A DNA stretch of 64,000 nucleotides from Pseudeuparius sepicola (Eukaryota > Arthropoda > Insecta > Coleoptera > Anthribidae). Location of the stretch: assembly GCA_963920635.1 (NCBI GenBank), contig OY987302.1, positions 32,897,278 through 32,961,277 on the forward strand, read 5' to 3'. Made by a program: the position numbers and the translations under genes. The number at the start of each line of letters is the position of its first letter. Position 1 is the first letter of the stretch. Below are positions 44,845 through 53,925 of the stretch, in pieces. The notes beneath the pieces were generated by a model. It searched no databases. It saw nothing but the letters and a program-made list of their open reading frames with translations, and had not been told where the DNA came from.

Positions 44845-44860
44845 TGGTCGGTACCTACCA

Positions 44861-45588
44861 TCAAAAACTAGCACCATTTCTCTTCAGCTCCAATCTGATT
44901 ATGATTTCTTCCCCGTTGAGATTTACCGATCTTGAATCTTGATCTAAAAGTTGCACTGTAATATTGTCGATGGTTTTCCTACTGACAGGCAAATAAATTA
45001 GATTCCTAGGTTCGATATTGATACTGTATCCCGGGTCTACTGTAGGCATAAACTCAAAAAGAGTATGCGAAGGTGCGTTGTTGTAATATGATCCCGAAAT
45101 TAAATTGCACTCCACTCTTATTGTTACCACTTGCACAATCTCTACTCGGAGGTCTGATTGATGTAAATCTCCGGATTTCAATATTTTATTGGAAAAGCCA
45201 AGCAATTTAGCTATAGTATCGGGCTGTTTAAAATTTACGTTATACAGAGATTTAAGTTCACACTTTAAAGTATTATTGTTAGGTTTCAACGAAAAAATTT
45301 CGTCTATTCTTGCTGATTATCCAGCGAACTTCCTAGTTGTTTCTGAACGTAATTCTCAATATCCCGAATCTCATATGCTCCTGTCGGAATCTCAATTTCT
45401 ATCTCGCTTCCTCTGTGATCTACGAAATATAGCTTGTTCTGTCCTCCCTCTATATTTGGAATTGAATTCCAAGTAGACAGAGAAATTAACGCTAGCGAAT
45501 ATTCGTACTGAGGATCTAGCTCAAGGGGCGGAAAAAACGATTTGGAGATGTAGCTACCGTTACCCGTCAAAGTAAACGTCTGCGACAT
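44861..45588 (-). pseudogene. Minor capsid (penton-like) protein, frameshifted
   Basis: Start ATG at 45588 (SQTFTLTGNGSYISKSFFPP). The first frame runs to near 45304 (YEIRDIENYVQKQLGS). The rest is in the frame 45289-44861 (NNNTLKCELK, LRVEIVQVVTIRVECNLI, FEFMPTVDPGYSINIEP, EIIIRLELKRNG). The beta-rich sequence and the position between protease and major capsid gene fit the single-jelly-roll penton protein. A frameshift near 45289-45304 disrupts it. A partial second copy exists at 49137-49398. Confidence 0.8.
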
Positions 45589-45589
45589 G

Positions 45590-45626
45590 ACTGAGCAAAA
45601 ATATGATAATTTCTTCTGTTTTATAG
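45590..45626 (-). promoter_or_regulatory. TATA/Inr promoter of the penton gene
   Basis: Minus strand TATAAAA (45626-45620) overlaps the protease stop codon. TCAGTC (A at 45592) follows 34 nt later and abuts the ATG at 45588, leaving a leader of only a few nucleotides. Confidence 0.65.
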
Positions 45627-45986
45627 GGTTTTTCCACGTAAAAATTCCAAACAGAGGTGTCCGCAATTTATTTCATCGTATGTTTGATACGAGTTATTGT
45701 TGTATACGATATTAGCATGTTTCCCCAAGTATAGGATCAGTTCTTTCGGTGGCTTGAGCGCCCCGAAACTATCGAAATACTCAACGTTGTTACCTCTTTT
45801 CTCATATGCTACCCAATGTGTTCCAGCATTACTTTTGACGTCTAAATTCAAAATTGCCGATTCGTTTTTGTTTGGACCAAGTTTTGGAAGCGTGTCTCTC
45901 ATAAAGACACCTCTAAAATAAGGTATTTTTATCTTTTTAGCGTAAAAAATTGAATCTTTATCCGTTAGAGGTCTATTGGGTAGCAT
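45621..45986 (-). CDS. Adenovirus-type cysteine protease
   Basis: 121 residues from the ATG at 45986, which overlaps the stop of the upstream pVI-like gene by one base (TGATG). Catalytic His is in GTHWVAYEKRG (residue about 57), the acidic partner in VEYFDSFGA, and the Cys in the block INCGHLCLEFL near the end. This is the capsid maturation protease (adenain/Ulp1 fold) of Mavericks. Length is at the low end for the family but all catalytic parts are present. An upstream in-frame TTG at 45989 is an unlikely start. Confidence 0.88.
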   Translation of the reverse strand: MLPNRPLTDKDSIFYAKKIKIPYFRGVFMRDTLPKLGPNKNESAILNLDVKSNAGTHWVAYEKRGNNVEYFDSFGALKPPKELILYLGKHANIVYNNNSYQTYDEINCGHLCLEFLRGKTL

Positions 45987-46786
45987 CAATGGGAGTTTTT
46001 TTTCTTTAAATATAAACCGAATCCTCCGTGATTATTTTTCTTTAAGTAAAGCCCAGATCCCGTTTTTCCAATAGCTTCCATTGTCCTGTTATGACGTATT
46101 TGTTCATCCATTTTTTTCTGCGCGTTTTTTGCATCTATAACGGTTTTCGCAACAGCGCTAGCACCACCAGCTACCAAACCGAGGGCCCCCAAAGCTCCTA
46201 ACAGGGGCAGTAGGGGTGAAAAAAACCCTGTTTTCTTTTCAAAGGGAATCACTCTCGGTACTCGAATTTTTCGTTTCCCTCCCACCTTCTTGATGGCTAA
46301 TCGTGCAGCGCGCAAAGCTGCCGATGAAGTTTTTTTTAAATTCCTGACATCATTAAGCTGATCTCTATCAAATGTTTTTTTCAATGATCTCGAGACTTTT
46401 CCCACGATATCTTTTTTAAAAGAAACCGAAACTTTTTTCGGCTTTATTCCCATTCCCAATTTTCGTTTAGTTTTCATTGCGGTCGTGACTAGAAGAGCGG
46501 CAGCCTTTTCACCAAATTTTGCGTCTTTTGATTTAACACGTCCCTAGGCCCTATTTTCCAATTCTAAATCGGCTGCGTGTCTCTCCTTTCAAGATCTATT
46601 TTCTGAATATGCAATATCGTGCTCCTTGCACGCAGCGTCTAACTTATTTATACCAGCGTCACCTCTCGCAATTCTTTTTTGTAATTTTGTGCCAGGACCA
46701 CAAAACTGATATCCAGGAAGATGTAATTCGACGGGCAACTTATTTATTAGCGTGTTCACCAACCCTTCACCTGTGAAGGATGACAT
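45986..46786 (-). pseudogene. Phospholipase A2 domain joined to pVI/pX-like membrane peptide, two stops
   Basis: One reading frame from the ATG at 46786 to 45986 carries two domains, interrupted by TGA (46589-46591) and TAG (46544-46546). The first is a secreted/parvovirus-type phospholipase A2: LPGYQFCGPGTKLQK forms the calcium loop and DAACKEHDIAYS the catalytic His-Asp helix. The second is basic (KTKRKLGMGIKPKK, KKVGGKRKIRVPRV), then hydrophobic (FSPLLPLLGALGALGLVAGG), and ends with two GLYLKK repeats. That layout resembles the adenovirus pVI/pX-type membrane-active core peptide. The protein likely breaches endosomal membranes during entry. The ATG at 46786 follows a TATA/Inr; the GTG at 46810 is not a eukaryotic start. 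Confidence 0.75.
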
Positions 46787-46789
46787 TGA

Positions 46790-46825
46790 ACTGATTCCAG
46801 TCAAATGCACTTGGACATATTTATA
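46790..46825 (-). promoter_or_regulatory. TATA/Inr promoter of the phospholipase/pVI gene
   Basis: Minus strand TATAAATA (46825-46818) and TCAGTT (A at 46792), 33 nt apart, lie directly before the ATG at 46786. This spacing decides the start. Confidence 0.65.
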
Positions 46826-47060
46826 TGTTCTGCGCTCAGAAGCAATCGGAACTTTCAGATTTGAGTTTCAATTTTGTAGGGGTAAATAAAAGATAGACTA
46901 GATTTCATATTTTATTTTTTACAATTTTCTAAATTTATGTTTTTGAACTTTTTATTTATTTCATACATTTGAATTTTATATTTCAAATTTTGAAGAGATC
47001 TTAGATAAAATTCCAATCTTCTTTTGTAGTGTTGTCTGCGTCGCCTCTTGTCAGTGGGAT

Positions 47061-47363
47061 TCATTCTTCCTCAAATTTAATATTCGTTGTCCTACCAATG
47101 AGGCCCAGACTCGTCAAGAAGATCTTCTTTCCGTTGGTGATTTCCCGGTTTATGTCTTCGATGCGTTCAGACGTACATTCTTTTACGAACCGTGCAGGTA
47201 GCGCAGTTTGAAAATTTTCAAATTCGACGAACACTTTCTCCCCGTACCTTGTTTCAATTCTTCTAAAAGATAAAATTTTATGTTTTTCACCAACCACTAA
47301 CTCTCTTGCACTCACAATTTCTTTTACGAAGTTATTTTCGTTCAACTGTTTGAGTAAAGACAT
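47061..47363 (-). CDS. Uncharacterised small Maverick protein, 100 aa
   Basis: Intact frame from the ATG at 47363, the last gene before the right inner terminus. It has helical N-terminal residues, then strand-like segments (KHKILSFRRIETRYGEKVFVEFENFQTALPARFV). The pattern suits a small beta-barrel, OB-like DNA-binding protein, but I cannot confirm this. Its location between the phospholipase gene and the terminal repeat is compatible with a replication or capsid accessory role. Confidence 0.55.
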   Translation of the reverse strand: MSLLKQLNENNFVKEIVSARELVVGEKHKILSFRRIETRYGEKVFVEFENFQTALPARFVKECTSERIEDINREITNGKKIFLTSLGLIGRTTNIKFEEE

Positions 47364-47514
47364 ATTTCAATATTATTCAAGCACTGTTGACTGGGTATAG
47401 TGAGCTCTCCCAACGGCATCCTCCTTTTAACCCCAATGCCCCCCACCTAAATGCTACGTCAACTGTTTTAGTGCAAACATCTGCATAATTTTTGTTTACG
47501 TTTTTTATATCAAG

Positions 47515-48120
47515 GTGCCACGTGTCAAGGTGATGAGATCACTGACCTTCAGGTTAACAAGGTGACCTCTTAAAGTTCATTGACCTTCAGGTCAAGGTTA
47601 ACAAGATGACCTCTTAAAGTTCATTGACCCTCAGGTCAAGGTTAACTGTGACCTCTTAAAGTTCATTGACCTTCAGGTCAAGGTTAACAAGGTGACCTAT
47701 TAAAGTTCATTGAACCCGCGGGTCAATGACCCCTCAAAGGTTATCGATCTGGTAACCCCATGACCTCTAGCTTCAGGTCAAGGTTAACTGAACGTGACCC
47801 CTTAAAGTTCATTGAACCCGCGGGTCAATGATTCCTTAAAGGTTATCGATCTGGTAACCCCTTGAGCTCTAGATAACCTTCAGGTCAAGGTGAACTGAAC
47901 GTGACCCCTTAAAGTTAATTGAACCCGCGGGTCAATGACCCCTTAAAGGTTATCGATCTGGTAACCCCTTGACCTCTAGATAACCTTCAGGTCAAGGTTA
48001 ACTGAACGTGACCCCTTAAAGTTCATTGAACCCGCAGGTCAAGGCCATTTTCAAATTTCCCGCCTTGGCGGCCATCTTGTGACGTCACTTCCGCTCTGGA
48101 GTCCCCTTTGCTATACTACT
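47515..48120 (-). repeat. Maverick inner right terminus (complete, internal)
   Basis: A full right-hand terminal repeat ends ...GCTATACTACT at 48120, well inside the element. It contains many 40-75-bp subrepeats of ggtcaaggttaac...cttaaagttcattga text, more than the left terminus. Its tip differs from the outer ends (GAGTCCCC and CCGCTCTGG here, against GAGTACCC and GCGCCCTGG). Sequence copied from the capsid gene begins 3 bp later. Confidence 0.85.
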
Positions 48121-49002
48121 CCTCACGTCTGATATACTTATATGATCGAATTTTGTGGGATCGCTTTTGCTATTTTCTTTGCGATTAGTTTGAAAACCAA
48201 CTACAACAAACCTAGGAGATTCCAATGCTGCAGATGTTTTCACTGACCAAATTTCTTTACGAGAGTTTGCCGTAAGAGTTGGCAATTCATGTATTTCCCA
48301 CTTTCTAAAGGGTATAATAATGGGTTGATATCGCTTTATGGATTGCAGGAGATCTAATCTAATCATATTGTTTGGCTGTATATGTTTCACTTTTAGTTCT
48401 ATATTGGTAATCAATAATTCTGCTGTCAACTCTGTAGTGGAGTCGGCAGCTTTCTCTAGTAGCAGGCAATTATTGTCGTTGCGGGCTCGAATTAGTCTTA
48501 TTGTTTGCTTACCGCAAATGGCATATTGATAATCATTAAAGAGCCCAAACAAATATTTAAGCGGTATTCTTACGCTGAATGTTCCGTCCTTATTCAAGAT
48601 TGGCGCATTGTCCTTGGGATAGCTCCAACTTGAAGTTACCAAGTACTTTTCATCGTTAGGAGAATAACATAAATATCCCCTCATGGCACTCAGAACTCCA
48701 GGATCTCTCACCATTTCCAACTCTTTGCCATTAAGTGAGACAAAATCAAAGAAAAACGATGCACCATTGTTTACAAGCTTGCAAGTACCAGTGCCTGATT
48801 TCTTGTTTATTTTACCTTTTATGAAAATTGCAGCATCATACATCAACAACCAAGCGTCACCTTGATTAATGGTTATTTCTACGATGTCATTGTTCATGAA
48901 GGACTTTACGAACGGATAATAGGAGCGTGCTTCTAAACGTTGAATAGATTCATCGAACTTTGGTTTCTGATGCACGTCGAACACTTGATGCGTCAATGAC
49001 AT
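48121..49002 (-). pseudogene. Duplicate major capsid protein, 3'-truncated
   Basis: Near-identical to 43845-44726, start ATG at 49002. It lacks both stop codons seen in the main copy (GGA and CAA are intact), but is cut off after residue about 294 by the inner terminus. There the frame runs on for a few codons to a stop at about 48085. A short in-frame indel (around 48736, and an added codon near 48833) also distinguishes the copies. Confidence 0.85.
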
Positions 49003-49136
49003 GATAACCGAGATATTTTAAGAATAAGCGATTTTCAGGTGTAAGACTCGTATTACGATCTCTACTCTTGTACAGATCTGCTGGTTGTGAACTTCTCGAC
49101 CGACCGACACTCCTTTTATATGGTCGGTACCTACCA

Positions 49137-49398
49137 TCAAAAACTAACACCATTTCTCTTCAGCTCCAATCTGATTATGATTTCTTCCCCGTTGAGATTT
49201 ACCGATCTTGAATCTTGATCTAAAAGTTGCACTGTAATATTGTCGATGGTTTTCCTACTGACAGGCAAATAAATTAGATTCCTAGGTTCGATATTGATAC
49301 TGTATCCCGGGTCTACTGTAGGCATAAACTCAAAAAGAGTATGCGAAGGTGCGTTGTTGTAATATGATCCCGAAATTAAATTGCACACCACTCTTATT
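49137..49398 (-). pseudogene. Duplicate penton-like protein, C-terminal part
   Basis: This copies 44861-45125 (FEFMPTVDPGYSINIEP to the stop). It breaks off at 49398-49400, where the outer terminal repeat begins. The intervening promoter region of the capsid gene is also duplicated. Confidence 0.85.
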
Positions 49399-49404
49399 TC
49401 TTAT

Positions 49405-49785
49405 TTATCAAGGTTAACTGAACGTGACCCCTTCAAGTTCATTGAACCCGCGGGTCAATGACCCCTTAAAGGATATCGATCTGGTAACCCCTTGGCCTCT
49501 AGATAACCTTCAGGTCAAGGTTAACTGAACGTGACCCCTTAAAGTTCATTGACCGGTCAAGGTAACAAGGTGACCCCTTCAAGGTTAACCCGCGGGTCAA
49601 TGACGCCTTAAAGGTTATCGATCTGGTAACCCCTTGGCCTCTAGATAACCTTCAGGTCAAGGTTAACTGAACGTGACCCCTTAAAGTTCATTGAACCCGC
49701 AGGTCAAGGCCATTTTCAAAGTTCCCGACTTGGCGGCCATCTTGTGACGTCACTTGCGCCCTGGAGTACCCTTTGCTATACTACT
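49405..49785 (-). repeat. Maverick outer right terminal inverted repeat
   Basis: About 380 bp ending GCTATACTACT at 49785, followed by the target duplication AATGTG. It matches the left terminus in sequence and subrepeat order better than the inner terminus does, so this is the end used for insertion. Confidence 0.9.
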
Positions 49786-50249
49786 AATGTGCTGTTGGCT
49801 CCTGCCTGGACTTCATTGTTGCTTCCCAAATCATGCCTATCTTTTGATTTGGTTAATGTTACACCGTACTGATGATTGCCAAATAGCATGAAACACGTGT
49901 ACCGCATACACTTGTTAACTTTTAGTGTTTGCCATTATCACCTTTTCTTGTAATTATTACATTTACACTCGCTAATCTTACATCATCCTTATTGTCATTG
50001 TATCTTGGGTTATGAAGATTTCCACGCAGGTCGCTTGCCTCCGTGGCGATGTTAGTACAAGCCCCAAAATAGGGGATGTGCCGATTGAAGCTGCAAATGT
50101 GCTGTTGGCTCCTGCCTGGACTTCATTGTTGCTTTCCAAATCATGCCTATCTTTTGATTTGGTTAATGTTACACCGTACTGATGATTGCCAAATAGCATG
50201 AAACACGTGTATGCGGTTACTAGTTTTTTCTTTTTGTTCACTTTGAGTG

Positions 50250-50250
<1 letters not shown>
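49786..50250. repeat. 327-bp hammerhead satellite, right part
   Basis: About 1.4 monomers in the same orientation as 27906-28579. They continue the satellite across the Maverick. The first hammerhead (49863-49900) is broken: after GUGU comes ACCGCAUACA, an inverted piece of the stem I region, so stem I cannot form. The second is intact. A (TA)n microsatellite follows at 50251-50315. Confidence 0.88.
50173..50217 (+). ncRNA. Hammerhead ribozyme, satellite copy 6
   Basis: Same stems and core as 27997-28041, plus strand. Confidence 0.8.
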
Positions 50251-50286
<36 letters not shown>

Positions 50287-50315
50287 GACAATAAGGATGT
50301 ATATATATATATAAA
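50251..50315. repeat. (TA)n microsatellite
   Basis: Two TA runs separated by a short stretch (aatgacaataaggatg) that derives from the satellite. It mirrors the TA-rich run left of the array at 26824-26875. Confidence 0.9.
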
Positions 50316-50789
50316 TATTGATTTAGGATGTGAAAGTCAAATAGCTTGGTCGGTAAGGCTATTGACGACACTTTTTTATATATGGTTGGTACATTTGAAT
50401 TGAAATTTAAATATCTTTCTGTCCAAATTTTTTTGTTGAAACAATTTGTGGTAATGTAAACATCAATATTATGGGAAATAGTTAAATTTAGAAAATTAAT
50501 TGTATTATTTTGTTCCTTTTCGATGATAAATTTTAAACGAGGATGGAAGCTATTAAAAATGTTAAAGTATTGTCAATTTCATTTTTGTGTATACATAAAA
50601 AGCAATCATCAACATTTATTGAGGAAAGGTTTATGCTTTAAATTTTGGAAAGTAAATTCCTCTAGTTCTTCCATTACTTAATTTGCAATAGTGGATGAGA
50701 TAGGGGAACCCATAGCAGGTCCAAAAGTTTGTTGGTAGAAGTTATTTTCAAATTTGAAAAAAGTTGAAGTTAGACAAAGTTTTGTACAT

Positions 50790-51278
50790 TCAATAAAATG
50801 TGTCATTGGTATAGAAGTAATGTTTTATTCTGTAGGAATATTTTTGTAAGGATTGAGAGAAGAGATTTTTGATTTTGTTTTGGTTTTTGGTTTTTATTTT
50901 GTTGAATTCTTTTTCATAAAGGTAATTAACATTGAGAAGGAAATTATTGAGTGTAGGAATATTGGAGAAATTAGTAGTAATAATTCTTTTTTCAAATTTA
51001 CTTTCTTTTTCAAGTTTTAGTAAAAATTTGTTTGAATCTGAAATACAAAGGTTAAGAATATGTAAGTAAAAAGTGGAGAGAATTTTGTTGTATTTAGTTA
51101 AAGCAAAATTAGTTTGGAAGTTATATGTTATATTTTTTGTTTTAATGAAATTGGGGATTAGGTTTAAGTTCTTGCATCTTACCAAAAATATTCTTCTATT
51201 TTTTTCAGAGGCAATTTTTAATTGTGTCTTCTTAAATTTGTTAGAACAAGGTTGTTTAAAGTTGTTATATAGGTCCAT
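50790..51278 (-). pseudogene. Penelope protein N-terminus
   Basis: An open stretch of 162 codons with the conserved Penelope N-terminal pattern (NKFKKTQLKIASEKNRRIF, FVRCKNLNLIPNFIK style) and a Lys/Asn-rich region. It ends shortly before the RT, with part of the RT fingers deleted. Copy 1 at 26.3 kb keeps only the first 68 codons open. Confidence 0.65.
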
Positions 51279-51867
51279 CGTAGTAAAAGGTAAGTCTGTT
51301 TCTCTTGATGATTTCTTGATGTGTTCAATTTAGATTATTTTTGTAGGATGTCTTGAAGTATTCTATGTTTTCTTTTTCACCCAGAAGAATGGTTTTATTT
51401 AAGTTTCAACTCCTGGTCGTATATACAGGGTGATTTATTCATAAATACAATAATTTTAACCACCTCAACAGGGAGGTACATATATGCCAAAAACGCAAAA
51501 AAAAATTTTTTCGCTGCATGTTTAAATAATGGGGCAATTTATCCCTAATCCCACGTAACGAGGCGCACCTGAACGCATGTGAATGAGGCTTTCTGGTGGG
51601 GAACATGGCGCCGGCCGCGATGTTGCCGTTTCGTTGCCATAATTTAAATAAGAAAAAATATCCAGTTTATGAATTTACCTCTGGTTAATGGGACATGGGA
51701 CAATAAAAGAGTGTTAGCACATCTTGGACTTTCCGCATTCAGCATCTAACTGACACATATTCCTTCAGAATGTCACTACACTTTTCACTGCACAAATCAC
51801 GATCTCTAAAACAATTTTGGTAAAAGTTCCCCACTGTGTATACGCAGCCTGTTTTTTTTTTAATTTT

Positions 51868-53345
51868 GGCTACCCCCCTATTTTCGAGGTTCCTGAACAC
51901 CTTAGTTTTTGGTGCTCGACGTAGTTTCCGAGAAAATGGATTTTCAAATTTCCCTTTGACACCTCACTTTTTACGGCGATATTTGTGGTTATAATCGGGG
52001 TAAATTTTTACTGTACACAGCTCAAACTAATCACCATACTATTTTGCACCTTTTGCAACATCGACACTTGGCGAAAACCCGCGGAAAATCAGAAAATATC
52101 CAAGATTTATGCATTGCCCTGTCCGCTGTCCTCCGCTCCGCTACTTAGGTTAGGTGCTTAGGTGAAGTTAGCGTTACTAACGCCAGCGCCATGGCGCCGG
52201 CGTTAACGCCGAAAAGACAGCGTCATCGATTTTTCGCCCACTAGCCCGTTCCACCATCGATCATAATTAAAGTCCGTGTACCAATATTATTTTTTCTAAG
52301 GGTGTTTCTGGCATTTTTTGGGATACCATTCCACAGATTACCTCCTTTGGAAAGGGGTCATCTTCAGTTTCGATGAAAATCTCGGATCTCGAGGGACAGG
52401 GTCCATTCGCCCTCGGGATATATTTCCGTTTTTAATTTTTCTAAGTACCTACGTTCCCCCTACTTTTTGGGGATGCTATTCCACAAATAAGCTCCTACCC
52501 TTCATTTTTTAAAGAAGTAGGTACAACCTCCTACTTTTAAGTGCGTATTTTGAAGAAAAATAAAAATGATAATGAAACGAAAATTTAAACATTCATTTTT
52601 ATAGGTCCAGTTTTGTCAATACCTAACCCTAACATTACTTAAATTGGTGTTGATAGAGGTCCCACAATCTAACATAATGTTGGTAAATACTCTTAAAAAG
52701 GCCGTAAATAGTCTCCAAATCAAATTTGTGAAATACAAAAAATAATCATGAGAAACTAAGCGCGCCCCGAATGTCGGGCGAAAATAGCCTACGTAAACAC
52801 GGCAAAAATATTTCTTAATGTTTCTTCTTATAACTATTGCCGTAACGCATAGTTTAAAGAAAGGTCATGCATGATTCTTTTTTGTATTTCACAGATTTTA
52901 ATTTGGAGACTATTGACGGTATTTTTATCATGCCAAATTCCCTCGTGCGGATTTTGAGAACAAGCGCTCCAATATCGGTGGTACTTTAAACGTCGCTAAC
53001 TTCAGGCTGCAAACAGAAAACAGAACAGAAATAAGGGATAGGCAACCGGCATGAAAACAATGCAAAATTAATCTTGGACACACAGATTACCCACCTTATT
53101 TCCTGTTTTTCCGCGGGTTTTCGCGAAGTGTCGATATTGCAAAAGGTGCAAAATAGTCTGGTGATCAGTTTGAGCTGCGTACAGTAAAAAGTCAACCGGA
53201 TTATAACCACAAATATCGCCGTGAAAAGTGAGATGTGAAAAGGAAATTTGAAAATTCATTTTCTCGGAAACTACGTCCGAGCAAAAAAAAACTAAGGTCA
53301 GATTCGTGTTCAGGGACCTCGAAAATAAGAAAGGTAGCCACAATA
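51868..53345. repeat. Internal inverted repeat of the DNA transposon
   Basis: The left arm (51868-52105) contains gtttccgagaaaatggattt, and the right arm (about 53085-53345) holds its diverged complement, with about 1 kb between them. The minus-strand frames 52986-53210 and 53068-53433 in the right arm have no recognisable motif. This may be a nested hairpin element. Confidence 0.65.
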
Positions 53346-53387
53346 AAAAAAACGGGGCTGCGTATGTACATCGTGGGGAACTTTCAC

Positions 53388-53925
53388 CGCTATTTTTGCC
53401 ATAACAAGCACGAGACGTACACAGTTTCAACAAAAAGTGATTGGAAAATACTGAAACTGTTTCAAAAATTTCGATTCTATTGGAAATAGGTATGAGTCCT
53501 TAACGATGACAAGAAAACATAACGAGAAAGAAAGGACTGGTGTGTCGTTCGTGTTGGATACGACCTAAGCGGAAAGTACACGGTAAGTTTAAGCAACTAG
53601 ACCCCAGATATGTTCGCTAATGTTGACGTTCTTATTTCAGAGGAAGCGGAACACCCACAGACGCTATTTTTGCCATTACAAGCACGAGACGCACATAGTT
53701 TCAACAAACAGTGATTGGAAAATACTGAAACTGTTTCAAAAATTTCGATTCTATTGTAGATAGGTATGAGTCCTTAACTATGACAAGAAAACATAATGAG
53801 AAGGAAAGGACTGAGAAAAGTGTGTCGCTCGTGTTGGATGCAACCTAAGCGGAAAGTATACGGTAAGTTTAAGCAACTAGACCCCAGATATGTTGGCTAA
53901 TGTCGACGTTCTTATTTCAGAGGAA
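53388..53925 (+). repeat. Direct duplication in the DNA transposon
   Basis: Two copies of about 255-265 bp (starting cgctatttttgcca at 53388 and 53662) are nearly identical, including cggtaagtttaagcaactag. Each unit contains a GTAAGT and a ttcttatttcag, so it could be a duplicated exon-intron block. Confidence 0.7.

Larger units (their letters stand above)
28580..49785. mobile_element. Maverick/Polinton, 21.2 kb, with complete termini
   Basis: The ends are inverted repeats starting AGTAGTATAGC (28580) and finishing GCTATACTACT (49785). The flanks carry a 6-bp duplication AATGTG (28574-28579 and 49786-49791), the hallmark target duplication of Polintons. The target is the 327-bp satellite; removing the element rejoins the satellite monomer. 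The content includes pPolB, integrase, ATPase, protease, major and minor capsid proteins and a phospholipase/pVI-like protein, plus accessory genes (IAP, spliced gene, Trp-rich gene). Apart from the Trp-rich gene and PolB, all genes are on the minus strand. Many core genes are broken, so this copy could not make particles itself. Confidence 0.93.

Noticed and set aside
44674..44877. A 67-codon frame between penton and capsid genes, also present in the duplicate at 48950-49153
   Set aside because: It spans the probable TATA box and leader of the capsid gene and overlaps the ends of both neighbours; conservation in the duplicate is explained by recent duplication.
46787..46810. GTG at 46810 as the start of the phospholipase gene
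   Set aside because: Not a normal eukaryotic start; the ATG at 46786 directly follows a well-spaced TATA and TCAGT.
53068..53433. A 121-codon frame in the 3.16-kb transposon as its transposase
   Set aside because: No DDE motif or helix-turn-helix; it lies in the internal inverted repeat, whose other arm encodes a diverged version without an open frame.
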